From positions 1-7,354 of the forward strand of contig JABIQF010000274.1 of assembly GCA_018668095.1 (NCBI GenBank): a DNA stretch of 7,354 nt. The letters are read 5' to 3'. Both the position numbers and the translations under genes were made by a program. Each line of letters begins with the position of its first letter. Position 1 is the stretch's first letter. Shown piece after piece: positions 1 through 6,541 of the stretch. The notes below the pieces were generated by a model that saw only the letters and a program-made list of their open reading frames with translations, was not told the origin of the DNA and did no database searches. The stretch is from Cellvibrionales bacterium. GTDB taxonomy: Bacteria; Pseudomonadota; Gammaproteobacteria; Pseudomonadales; UBA7434.

Positions 1-379
1 CCAAACCTCTATTTAAACGCTCAAAAGACCAAAACAGACCAAAAATGCAATAAATTGGACGATTAAAGCGTTCAAGAAGAACTGATAAAAGATCTATAAG
101 AATCAATTCACAGATGGCATGAGAAACATCGCGCAGGATTATAGAGGTGATGGGCTTTGTTAGCTACTCAGAGAGCGCTTTGTTGATGATTTTGAATACT
201 TTTCCCGAAATTAGCAGGCGGATTTTAAGAACTAATTATAAGGGTGGGTTTCGGGAGGAATAGCCGCTGAGCAGCCATAACTAGGAATGCACCAGAAATG
301 AACACGGCTAAGCAATATTAGAAAGACCTGGCCTAACAGCTAAGCCTTTCTAAACCCGAGGGTTGAGGGTTAGCGACCG
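1..379. other. non-coding left flank, downstream of gap
   Basis: No credible coding region is visible here. One plus-strand frame is open from the left edge to a stop near 63-66, but its short translation (about 21 residues) resembles nothing I recognise. The stretch holds inverted repeats: an 8-bp perfect pair TCCCGAAA (203-210) and TTTCGGGA (249-256) spaced by 38 nt, and the hairpin at 318-353 listed separately. A short direct repeat, GAGGGTT, occurs twice at 358-364 and 365-371. AGACCAAAA occurs twice near 26-44. These most likely form the 3' untranslated and flanking region of gap. Confidence 0.6.
318..353 (-). terminator. candidate stem-loop terminator of gap
   Basis: Arms TTAGAAAG (318-325) and CTTTCTAA (346-353) are perfect 8-bp complements. 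Read on the minus strand, an inner stem of about 6 pairs, including two G-U pairs, can form around a CTG loop, with a bulge of about 5 nt on the 3' side. The structure begins about 26 nt after the gap stop codon. There is only a weak T-rich stretch (TATTGCTT) after it, so it may be a weak terminator or an mRNA-stabilising 3' hairpin rather than a classical intrinsic terminator. Confidence 0.4.
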
Positions 380-1867
380 CTATTCCGACGGATACATAGC
401 GTATTTAACCCCCGCCATCTTCTCCATAACGCGGTGCACTTGGCAGGTGTAGCCAAATTCATTGTCATACCAGATATAGAGCACGGCATTTTTGCCATTG
501 ACGATAGTCGCTTGAGCATCAAATACACATGCCCGACGTGAACCAACAAAATCTGTCGAAACAACCTCTGGCGAGTTGGTGAAATCAATTTGCTTTCTTA
601 GCGGCGAATGCACCGAAATCTTACGAATATACTCATTAAGCTCATCAGCAGTGGTTTCGCGCTTAAGGGTTAAATTCAAAATAGCCATTGACACATTTGG
701 CGTTGGCACACGAATAGCATTACCCGATAGCTTACCCATTAATGCCGGTAATACCTTACCCACTGCTTTAACGGCACCCGTTTCCGTCAGCACCATATTC
801 AATGCAGCACTGCGACCACGACGATTACCCTTATGAAAGTTATCAATCAGGTTTTGGTCGTTCGTATAAGAGTGCACGGTTTCAACATGGCCGGATTCAA
901 CCCCATACTCATCATCTAAGGCCTTAAGTGGCGGTGTAATCGCGTTAGTTGTACAGGATGCCGCTGAAATAATAGTATCGGATTCGTCCAGAATATTGTC
1001 GTTAATGCCAGACACGATATTTTTCATGTCGCCCTTGCCAGGCGCCGTCAATAACACTTTACTCACGCCCTTAGATTTAAGGTGCAAACCCAAGCCATCA
1101 AAATCACGCCACATACCCGTGTTATCAACAATCAAGGCATTGTTAATTCCGTACTCGGTATAATCAATTTTGTCAGGCTCACTGGCATAGATAACGCGGA
1201 TCTCATTACCATTAGCGACAAAAGAGCAGCGCTCCTCATCGACTCGCACCGTCCCATTGAACTGACCATGAACAGAATCACGCTGTAATAGCGAGGCACG
1301 CTTAATTAAGTCATGCTCACCGCCTTTGCGAACCACAATAGCCCGCAAACGTAAGTTATCACCACCGCCGGTTTTTTCGATTAGTAATCGGGCCATTAAT
1401 CGGCCAATACGACCAAAACCATAAAGCACGACATCTTGTGGCTGCGCTAACGGCTTCTCATTTTTACCGATAAGACCAGCAACCTGCTGCTTAACATAGT
1501 CCTCAAGAGACACTGGCTGCCCTTCTGTGTCTTTATCATCGCCTTCAAAAAAGAAACGCGCGGCAATTCGACCAATATCAATATGAGCATGGCCGAGATC
1601 ATGCGCGGCCAAGGCCCTAAGAATAGGAAAGGTTTCAAACTCTGAGAGTTCGTTAGATTCAATTTGCCTGACCGCTCGGTGGTCTTGCATAATTTCAATG
1701 ACTGAACGATTAACTAATGGGTGACCATAAATATACGTTTTAACATTGTTTTTACGATACAACTTACCCACGAGAGGAATCATCCCCTCAGCAAGCGCCT
1801 CTCGCTGTTTCCAGTCAGCAAAATAATCAGCTGGCCGTTGACGCTCATGCTCTTCATAAAGTTTCAT
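380..1867 (-). CDS. gap: glyceraldehyde-3-phosphate dehydrogenase, long form
   Basis: Interconverts glyceraldehyde-3-phosphate and 1,3-bisphosphoglycerate in the cytoplasm, in glycolysis or gluconeogenesis. The protein is 495 residues, against about 335 for ordinary GAPDH. The extra part is an N-terminal region of about 140 residues, rich in charged residues, with an HDLGHAH stretch at 89-95. The dehydrogenase proper then begins with the Rossmann motif YGFGRIGR (149-156). The catalytic motif ASCTTN holds Cys305 and the HSYTND motif holds His332. Further canonical blocks are the AALN...TETGA region, RVPTPNVS and NEFGYT near the C-terminus, so it should be active. Where NAD-specific enzymes have Asp after the second Rossmann strand, this one reads VVRKGG (178-183), which suggests a relaxed or NADP-preferring cofactor site. 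Long GAPDHs of this type are known in Pseudomonas-like and other gammaproteobacteria, often beside a second, short GAPDH. The ATG start has an AGAGGGA ribosome site just upstream. The gene is monocistronic as far as can be seen. Confidence 0.95.
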   Translation of the reverse strand: MKLYEEHERQRPADYFADWKQREALAEGMIPLVGKLYRKNNVKTYIYGHPLVNRSVIEIMQDHRAVRQIESNELSEFETFPILRALAAHDLGHAHIDIGRIAARFFFEGDDKDTEGQPVSLEDYVKQQVAGLIGKNEKPLAQPQDVVLYGFGRIGRLMARLLIEKTGGGDNLRLRAIVVRKGGEHDLIKRASLLQRDSVHGQFNGTVRVDEERCSFVANGNEIRVIYASEPDKIDYTEYGINNALIVDNTGMWRDFDGLGLHLKSKGVSKVLLTAPGKGDMKNIVSGINDNILDESDTIISAASCTTNAITPPLKALDDEYGVESGHVETVHSYTNDQNLIDNFHKGNRRGRSAALNMVLTETGAVKAVGKVLPALMGKLSGNAIRVPTPNVSMAILNLTLKRETTADELNEYIRKISVHSPLRKQIDFTNSPEVVSTDFVGSRRACVFDAQATIVNGKNAVLYIWYDNEFGYTCQVHRVMEKMAGVKYAMYPSE

Positions 1868-1871
1868 GCAT

Positions 1872-1878
1872 TCCCTCT
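1872..1878 (-). promoter_or_regulatory. ribosome binding site of gap
   Basis: On the minus strand AGAGGGA lies upstream of the ATG at 1867, with 5 nt between the GAGGG core and the start. It supports this start and hence the full N-terminal extension being translated. Confidence 0.75.
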
Positions 1879-2172
1879 ATATTAAAAAAATTAACTAATA
1901 CCCACAGAAAAGTTGACCGCAAAAAAACGGATTAGTGCGAATGAGTATTTATAAAACGGTAATAAATCATGAAACCATTCAATACTAAATATTAAAACAT
2001 CGATTCAAAATATAAGATTTAAATGAGCAAGCGAAAAACAATAAATCGATAAAGACTTAGCTCATTATTGAATGAATATCAGTGAACGCGTAGCAATGAA
2101 TAACGTATAGATAAGAGCTTATAGTGACTCGTAAGAAAAACAAGGCGAAAAACAGAAGGGGCATGAATAGAC

Positions 2173-2206
2173 CGAATAGGTGACAGAAATAGACCACCGG
2201 TATTCG
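2173..2206. repeat. imperfect inverted repeat behind xthA
   Basis: CGAATAGGTG (2173-2182) pairs with CACC (2195-2198) and TATTCG (2201-2206), leaving a 2-nt bulge (GG) and a 12-nt loop. It starts about 10 nt after the xthA stop codon on the minus strand. No T-tract follows on that strand, so it is not a typical intrinsic terminator. It could be a 3'-end stabilising structure. Confidence 0.4.
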
Positions 2207-2215
2207 ATCTGCTCA

Positions 2216-2983
2216 CTAACAATCAAAATCCATAATAACGGGCGCATGATCTGAAAAACGTTCGTCACGATAAACCCAAGCAGCCAGAGCCTTATCTTTT
2301 AGTCCCGGCGTAATCACATGATAATCCAAACGCCAACCCACATTGTTAGCATAGGCCTGACCACGATTAGACCACCAAGTATATTCATCGGCGTCTTGAT
2401 TTAATAAACGAAAGCCATAGAGATAACCAACGTCATCATAGAGCGTATCTAACCAAGCGCGCTCAATAGGTAAAAAACCCGAGTTTTTGCGGTTAGGTCG
2501 CCAGTTTTTCAAATCGATCTCTTTATGGCAGGTATTCCAGTCGGCACAAATTATGTATTCTCGTCGCTTACGGCGAAGTGACTCAAAGTGCGGCATGATT
2601 TGATCATGGAATGATAACTTTCGAGCTAGGGCCTCTTCATTACTTGAGCCCGAAGGCACATACATAGAGACAACACTAACGCCATCAAAATCTGCTTGAA
2701 TATAACGCGCCTGCGAATCGCAAGGCTCCCAACCCAAACCCTTAGTAACCTTGTTAGGCTTTTGCTTGCAGTAGAGTGCAGTGCCGCTATAGCCCTTTTT
2801 AACTGCGTCATAGTAATAGCAGTGATAGCCTTCAGGATAAAATATCGGATCTACTAATTGCTCTTCTTGAGCTTTAATTTCTTGTAAACAGACAACATCT
2901 GCATCTTGCTTAGCCAGCCACTCAAAGAAACCTTTTCGCTGCGCTGCACGAATCCCGTTAACATTAATACTTATAATCCGCAT
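2216..2983 (-). CDS. xthA: exodeoxyribonuclease III (AP endonuclease)
   Basis: Cleaves DNA at abasic sites and removes 3'-blocking groups and 3' nucleotides during base-excision repair; a cytoplasmic, metal-dependent enzyme. The 255 residues cover the whole endonuclease/exonuclease/phosphatase fold (E. coli ExoIII has 268). The start MRIISINVNGIR is the standard family N-terminus. Catalytic residues can be placed by family pattern: Asn7, Glu35 in LQEIK, Tyr108 in MYVPSG, Asp148 and Asn150 in ADWN, Asp220 in WRLDYH, and the C-terminal Asp245-His246 in SDHAP. The central KEIDLKNW...KNSGFLP..RAWLD block places it in the branch that includes Neisseria NExo and Pseudomonas Crc. Unlike the regulatory, nuclease-inactive Crc, the active-site set is complete here, so I call it a nuclease. 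The usual GD(W/F)N reads ADWN, a conservative change. The upstream ribosome site is weak (AAAGAAAAAGA). It is divergent from murI across a short spacer and could share control elements there. Confidence 0.95.
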   Translation of the reverse strand: MRIISINVNGIRAAQRKGFFEWLAKQDADVVCLQEIKAQEEQLVDPIFYPEGYHCYYYDAVKKGYSGTALYCKQKPNKVTKGLGWEPCDSQARYIQADFDGVSVVSMYVPSGSSNEEALARKLSFHDQIMPHFESLRRKRREYIICADWNTCHKEIDLKNWRPNRKNSGFLPIERAWLDTLYDDVGYLYGFRLLNQDADEYTWWSNRGQAYANNVGWRLDYHVITPGLKDKALAAWVYRDERFSDHAPVIMDFDC

Positions 2984-3010
2984 TCTTTTTCTTTACACTC
3001 CATGAGTAGG

Positions 3011-3025
3011 TCAATCATTGATTGA
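3011..3025. promoter_or_regulatory. perfect palindrome, possible operator
   Basis: TCAATCA (3011-3017), one central T, then TGATTGA (3019-3025): a perfect 7+1+7 palindrome in the divergent xthA-murI spacer. The position and symmetry fit a dimeric regulator site. No regulator can be named from the sequence. Confidence 0.4.
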
Positions 3026-3028
3026 TGC

Positions 3029-3047
3029 TAGCTTTACATAAAAGCTA
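3029..3047 (+). repeat. perfect hairpin just upstream of murI
   Basis: TAGCTTT (3029-3035), loop ACATA, AAAGCTA (3041-3047): 7-bp perfect arms, followed by CTTTTA. It lies four bases after the palindrome at 3011-3025 and immediately before the first possible ATG of murI. It could be a second operator half, a leader hairpin in the murI mRNA or, less likely given its AT-rich stem, a weak terminator. Confidence 0.4.
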
Positions 3048-3053
3048 CTTTTA

Positions 3054-3959
3054 ATGACATTACATCGAAAGGTTAAACACTTGCAAGCTCAAACAAGTTC
3101 AAGCAAAAAGCCTCGCGTGCTGGTATTTGATTCTGGCGTTGGCGGCTTAAGCATTTGTCGAGAAATTATAACTCGAACAGAAGCCATTGAGCTGCATTAC
3201 CTCTCTGATAATGCCGCTTTCCCTTATGGTGAAAAAACCACCGAGCAATTAATCGATAGAGCTAATCGTGTTTTATTATCAGCATGCGAGCAAATACAGC
3301 CCGATATTGTGGTAATTGCCTGCAATACAGCCAGCACCGTTGTGCTTCCCAGCTTACGAACACAGCTTTCAATACCGATAGTAGGCGTGGTTCCCGCCAT
3401 TAAAAGCGCGGCGTCCATCAGTAAAAGTAAAACGTTTGCCTTATTAGCAACGCCCGGCACTGTTGAGCGAGATTATACTCAGCAACTTATTAACGAGCAT
3501 GCGGCGAATCATCAAGTCATTCGCGTAGGCAGTAGCCAACTGGTTAAACATATAGAAGCCCATATCCATGGGCAAGCAATCGATAGCGATTATTTATCCA
3601 GCGTTGTAGCGCAGCTTAGTCATCAAGTGGGCGGAAATAATATTGATACCGTGGTATTAGGCTGTACACACTTCCCGCTTATCAGCGAGTATTTCAAGGC
3701 GATTAAGCCAAACTGGCAATGGATCGATTCTGGCGCCGCTATCGCAGAGCGCGTTAATCATTTATTAAGCGAATCTGGCTTGATTGAAAACTCGGCTAAA
3801 ACGGTATCGGCCAATACCAACCACCAGCTTTGGTTAACCCAAGCCAGTAGTCAGCAGGCAACCCTTGATAGTTATATGGCCAGCTACCTTATCAATGACA
3901 AGCTCAATAACACTTCGAATGCCACCTTTGGCGCCAGCCGTATTTTAGCTATCGATTAA
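3054..3959 (+). CDS. murI: glutamate racemase
   Basis: Converts L-glutamate to D-glutamate, the building block added by MurD to peptidoglycan precursors; cytoplasmic. As drawn it has 301 residues, slightly longer than the usual 260-290. The N-terminal motif FDSGVGGLS (residues 25-33) and the two catalytic cysteine motifs, ACNTAS in the first half and LGCTHFPL in the second, are intact, so the enzyme should be active. The start is uncertain. The ATG at 3054 has no good ribosome site and gives an unconserved lysine- and serine-rich leader. An in-frame TTG at 3081 has GAAAGG 8 nt upstream and would give 292 residues. Either way the catalytic domain is complete. It is transcribed away from xthA. 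Its 3' end overlaps the last 11 bp of the convergent AsmA-like gene, and its terminator lies inside that gene. Confidence 0.96.
   Translation: MTLHRKVKHLQAQTSSSKKPRVLVFDSGVGGLSICREIITRTEAIELHYLSDNAAFPYGEKTTEQLIDRANRVLLSACEQIQPDIVVIACNTASTVVLPSLRTQLSIPIVGVVPAIKSAASISKSKTFALLATPGTVERDYTQQLINEHAANHQVIRVGSSQLVKHIEAHIHGQAIDSDYLSSVVAQLSHQVGGNNIDTVVLGCTHFPLISEYFKAIKPNWQWIDSGAAIAERVNHLLSESGLIENSAKTVSANTNHQLWLTQASSQQATLDSYMASYLINDKLNNTSNATFGASRILAID
3067..3072 (+). promoter_or_regulatory. possible ribosome site for an internal TTG start of murI
   Basis: GAAAGG ends 8 nt before an in-frame TTG at 3081. This is the best Shine-Dalgarno match near the 5' end of murI. The ATG at 3054 is preceded only by CTACTTTTA. 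Starting at 3081 would remove nine poorly conserved residues. Confidence 0.4.
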
Positions 3960-4707
3960 ATAAGCCTTTAATCGCCTCTTTATACTGGCCGGCTTTATCA
4001 CCCAAAGCCTTTTTTAAAGCTTTATCGACTTGCTCATCAAGAACCTGCTTTTGAATTTCTGAAATCACTTTTTTCATGAGTGGCTGCATTAGCGATTGCG
4101 CGGCAGATTCAATAGTGACGCCCTCTTCTGGCGTGCCTATTTCTTGCAATACAATATTAGGAACAGCGACAGACTCTTCACCAAACTGCTGCGACTTAAC
4201 AACCGCCTTAGCCTCTGTAAACTCAAACAAAGCGATAGCAATATTAGGCGCTGACGATGATGCCTCAGACTCTACACTCGCTGGCTCTGGATCAGATGAA
4301 GTACCCGATGCCATCTTATCTTTAATGACTTGCAAGTTGGTAGTTGTACCTACCTGTTCTGCAAAAACCTGCGCACCATCAATAGTAATACGATTAATAA
4401 TAACCACAGGCTTAGTCAGGGACATTAAATCTAATTCGACATCAATGCGCTTAAGCTCAAAGGCATTACCCTGACTAAAACCCTCAGGGTTGCCTACATG
4501 CAAATCACTGATTGACGCCGAACCATCAAGAAAATTAATAGCGACATCCGAAACCGATACAGGCACACCGACAACAGCAACACCATGATCGTTAATACCA
4601 CTTTTGATGATGCCACCTAAATTATTAGCCACTACAACAGCTGCGATTACAGCAATAACAACCAACAAACCAATAAAGCCTAATAACCCTTTTATGATCT
4701 TAGCCAC
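3949..4707 (-). CDS. small membrane-anchored AsmA-like protein
   Basis: A 252-residue protein of unknown function. An N-terminal hydrophobic segment (about 8-27, LLGFIGLLVVIAVIAAVVVA) preceded by lysines predicts a single inner-membrane anchor with the rest in the periplasm. Residues about 40-130 have the pattern of the AsmA/DUF748-like N-terminal region: VSVSDVAINFLDGSASISDL, then GNPEGF, then alternating hydrophobic strands ending in ITIDGAQVF. A serine/glutamate/proline-rich linker follows (about 133-154), then another strand-rich part, and a helical, lysine-rich C-terminus (about 208-252). It is much shorter than true AsmA and lacks most of the long beta repeat. AsmA relatives act in envelope lipid homeostasis; extending that here is inference. 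The start codon is GTG, supported by a strong AAAGGAG site. It appears monocistronic and overlaps the end of murI by 11 bp, tail to tail. Confidence 0.8.
   Translation of the reverse strand: MAKIIKGLLGFIGLLVVIAVIAAVVVANNLGGIIKSGINDHGVAVVGVPVSVSDVAINFLDGSASISDLHVGNPEGFSQGNAFELKRIDVELDLMSLTKPVVIINRITIDGAQVFAEQVGTTTNLQVIKDKMASGTSSDPEPASVESEASSSAPNIAIALFEFTEAKAVVKSQQFGEESVAVPNIVLQEIGTPEEGVTIESAAQSLMQPLMKKVISEIQKQVLDEQVDKALKKALGDKAGQYKEAIKGLFNR
3991..4015 (+). terminator. intrinsic terminator of murI, inside the convergent gene
   Basis: GGCTTT (3991-3996), 7-nt loop ATCACCC, AAAGCC (4004-4009), then six T (4010-4015): a textbook rho-independent terminator on the plus strand, 32 nt after the murI stop. 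It lies wholly within the C-terminal coding sequence of the convergent AsmA-like gene. On the opposite strand no T-run follows the stem, so it should not stop transcription of that gene. Confidence 0.65.
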
Positions 4708-4713
4708 GATGCT

Positions 4714-4720
4714 CTCCTTT
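4714..4720 (-). promoter_or_regulatory. ribosome binding site of the AsmA-like gene
   Basis: AAAGGAG on the minus strand lies 6 nt before the GTG at 4705-4707. This strong match decides for the GTG start, which places the membrane segment right at the N-terminus. Confidence 0.8.
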
Positions 4721-4862
4721 TATTAATAGCAATAAAACAAACAAACGGACAGGAATAAAGATCCATCCGAAACTGCAGGCAGCGTATTACTATCGAGAGG
4801 TAAATTAAAGGTTAAAAATGTATAAAATAAAACGGCAATGTAAATTTTAGGAAGAAACTGTA

Positions 4863-4890
4863 AAGCTCAGATCGCTAAAGCAGTGAGCTT
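4863..4890 (-). terminator. candidate hairpin after the receiver-TPR gene
   Basis: AAGCTCA (4863-4869) and TGAGCTT (4884-4890) form a perfect 7-bp stem, with a short inner GCT/AGC pairing in the 14-nt loop. On the minus strand it starts one base after the stop codon. The sequence after it (TACAGTTTCTTCC) is only moderately T-rich, so termination is possible but unproven. Confidence 0.4.
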
Positions 4891-4891
4891 A

Positions 4892-6541
4892 CTAGGCAGC
4901 ATCTTCTAACTGTTGCATTTCAGAAGCTAATGATTGGTAACGCTGATAAGCTTTGTGAACCGAAGGTAGCGACTCCAAAGAGGCAATTAATGCTCCAGCT
5001 TCATCGACCATTTCTAGGCTTTCAGCAGCGCCGAGATTCGAAGTGTTAATGCTCTGCATCATCGCCAATAATAAATTCAACTTCAATTCGACATTATTGG
5101 GATAGTGATTCACGGCAAGTCGGAAGTGAGCCACGGCTTCATCAAACTTATCGGTCTCAAATAACACCTTGCCTTCAGCATTTATTTTACTGGCATTCTC
5201 TTTCGCCTTAACACTTATTGGTTGATCAGCCATGGCATCAATTTTTGATAACAATAAAGTATCTTCAGCAAAGCGCTCAGCCAAATCTTTAAGCACTTCT
5301 CGGCCTTGATTCGGCTTATCAATAGCCAAGAGCGCTGCAGCCATATCAAGTCCGAGTCCAGGTAAAATATTATCTTCTTCACGGTATTTAGCAAATAGCT
5401 TTTGCGCATGTTCTATCGCTACATCTATCTCACCTTGTTGCGCTAAAGTCTTAGCTTCAACGAGATCGGCCTGCAAGGTCACTTGAACTTCGCTGCCATA
5501 CTTCTTTTTCACTCTATGGCAAACGGTATAACATTCTTTAAATGTATCGCTATTGCCCGATAGCTGTTGCTTTTCTTTATCGAGTAAGCAGCGAACTAAG
5601 CCCAGAGAATGCTCATGTGAATCATGACATGAATTAACGCCGAGCTTAATAACGCGTCGATAGGCTTTTTCTGCCGCCAAATAATCATTATTCGCTAAAG
5701 CCACTTCTGCTAAATTAATTTGCCTTAAGATGCCATAAGGTGAAGAAACCGTAGCTCGCTCTAAAATAGCTTGCGCAACACCGTTTCGACCCAACGCTAA
5801 CTCAGCCTCAGCAAGGCAATCAAACACCTGGAGGTTTTCGGTACCGTGCTCGATAAGCTCAGAGAGTACATGAATAGCTGAAGACCACTTTTGTAAGCCA
5901 ATTAATGCACGGGCGCAGCCGATACATGCCCACTCTTGGCGTCGATGTTCCATCACATTGTGATAGAGCTCATGCGCCTGCTCAAATTGATTCGATTGAA
6001 GAAGCGCCTGCCCCTGAAGTTTTTGTGCGTTGACACGATAACGTCGGTCACTGTTGACTAAGGCTGCAGCATACTTGGCCGCCGCTTCGAAATCCGATTC
6101 ATCTAAAGCCTGATAAACTCTCGCAAAAAATTGCTTCTCTAACATTAAATTATTCAGTCGAGATTGGAGTAACACTGGGGTAAAAGGCTTTGTTAAATAA
6201 TCATCGGGCTTATATTCAAGTGCGCCAAACACCATTGACCTCGTTGCTTCTGCGGTCACTAAAATATAGATAGCTTGATGTTTTAAAGATTGAGTAAAGC
6301 GGAGCTCCTCAAGAATTTGCTGGCCATTTTTACCTCTACCCAAGCTATAATCGCAAATAATAATATCGTATTGATTCTCTCGACAACGCGCCATGGCATC
6401 ACCGCCATCATTGGCTACATCAACCAACTCCACACCAAAGCTTCGCAACATCCGTCGAATAGAGGCACGCATATCTGGGAACTCATCGACGACGAGTGCA
6501 CGCTTACCACTGTAAAGCTTGATTAAATCTAGATTCTGCAT
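4892..6541 (-). CDS. response regulator: receiver domain plus TPR-type region
   Basis: A cytoplasmic two-component signalling protein of 549 residues. The N-terminal receiver domain (about 13-125) has the full phosphorylation set: acidic pair Asp19-Glu20, phospho-acceptor Asp64 in IIICDYSLG, Thr96 in LVTAEA, and Lys118-Pro119 in YLTKPF. The rest (about 125-545) is alpha-helical with TPR-like pairs, such as AKYAAALVNSDRRYRVNAQK, the NQFEQAHELYHNV unit, NDYLAAEKAYRRVIKLG, and a final DKFDEAVAHFRLAVNHYPNN repeat, the clearest one. No DNA-binding, GGDEF, EAL or HD-GYP output domain is present, so output is likely by protein-protein contact. Vibrio VieB has this kind of architecture, but no vieS/vieA partners are in the window. 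No histidine kinase is adjacent. The ATG has no strong ribosome site, and an in-frame TAA seven codons upstream limits the start. It lies 267 bp downstream of the FimV-like gene on the same strand. Confidence 0.88.
   Translation of the reverse strand: MQNLDLIKLYSGKRALVVDEFPDMRASIRRMLRSFGVELVDVANDGGDAMARCRENQYDIIICDYSLGRGKNGQQILEELRFTQSLKHQAIYILVTAEATRSMVFGALEYKPDDYLTKPFTPVLLQSRLNNLMLEKQFFARVYQALDESDFEAAAKYAAALVNSDRRYRVNAQKLQGQALLQSNQFEQAHELYHNVMEHRRQEWACIGCARALIGLQKWSSAIHVLSELIEHGTENLQVFDCLAEAELALGRNGVAQAILERATVSSPYGILRQINLAEVALANNDYLAAEKAYRRVIKLGVNSCHDSHEHSLGLVRCLLDKEKQQLSGNSDTFKECYTVCHRVKKKYGSEVQVTLQADLVEAKTLAQQGEIDVAIEHAQKLFAKYREEDNILPGLGLDMAAALLAIDKPNQGREVLKDLAERFAEDTLLLSKIDAMADQPISVKAKENASKINAEGKVLFETDKFDEAVAHFRLAVNHYPNNVELKLNLLLAMMQSINTSNLGAAESLEMVDEAGALIASLESLPSVHKAYQRYQSLASEMQQLEDAA

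Larger units (their letters stand above)
1868..2215. other. AT-rich intergenic region between xthA and gap
   Basis: This 348-bp spacer carries no open frame worth calling. It must contain the gap promoter on the minus strand and the 3' end of the xthA transcript. I could not find a convincing -35/-10 pair. The best is a weak minus-strand TTGCGG, 16 nt, TATTAG just upstream of the gap ribosome site, with too many mismatches to annotate. Near the xthA end there is an imperfect hairpin (2173-2206) and an octamer AATAGACC repeated at 2166-2173 and 2188-2195. Confidence 0.5.

Noticed and set aside
1..66. C-terminal end of a plus-strand gene entering from the left
   Set aside because: One frame is open for about 21 codons from the edge, but its composition is unremarkable and too short to support a gene.
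576..836. Open frames antisense to or out of frame with gap, xthA, murI and the receiver-TPR gene
   Set aside because: Frames at 370-588, 576-836, 1082-1288, 1447-1698, 2626-2811, 3224-3460, 5215-5409, 6290-6526 and 6910-7155 all lie within confident genes and give translations without domain features.
1880..1920. HexR-type operator in front of gap
   Set aside because: The AT-rich sequence near the gap start does not show the TGTAAT...ATTACA symmetry expected for HexR.
2216..2983. Crc catabolite-repression regulator
   Set aside because: The sequence belongs to the same branch, but all the expected nuclease residues (Asn7, Glu35, Tyr108, Asp148, Asn150, Asp220, His246) are present, which fits an active exonuclease III.
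4076..4474. 132-codon plus-strand open frame opposite the AsmA-like gene
   Set aside because: It is antisense to a gene with a strong ribosome site and clear family pattern. Its translation is low-complexity and Ser/Thr/Ala-rich, without recognisable motifs.
4892..6541. Assignment as VieB
   Set aside because: Only the receiver-plus-TPR layout is shared. The vieS and vieA partner genes are not nearby, and such proteins are widespread.
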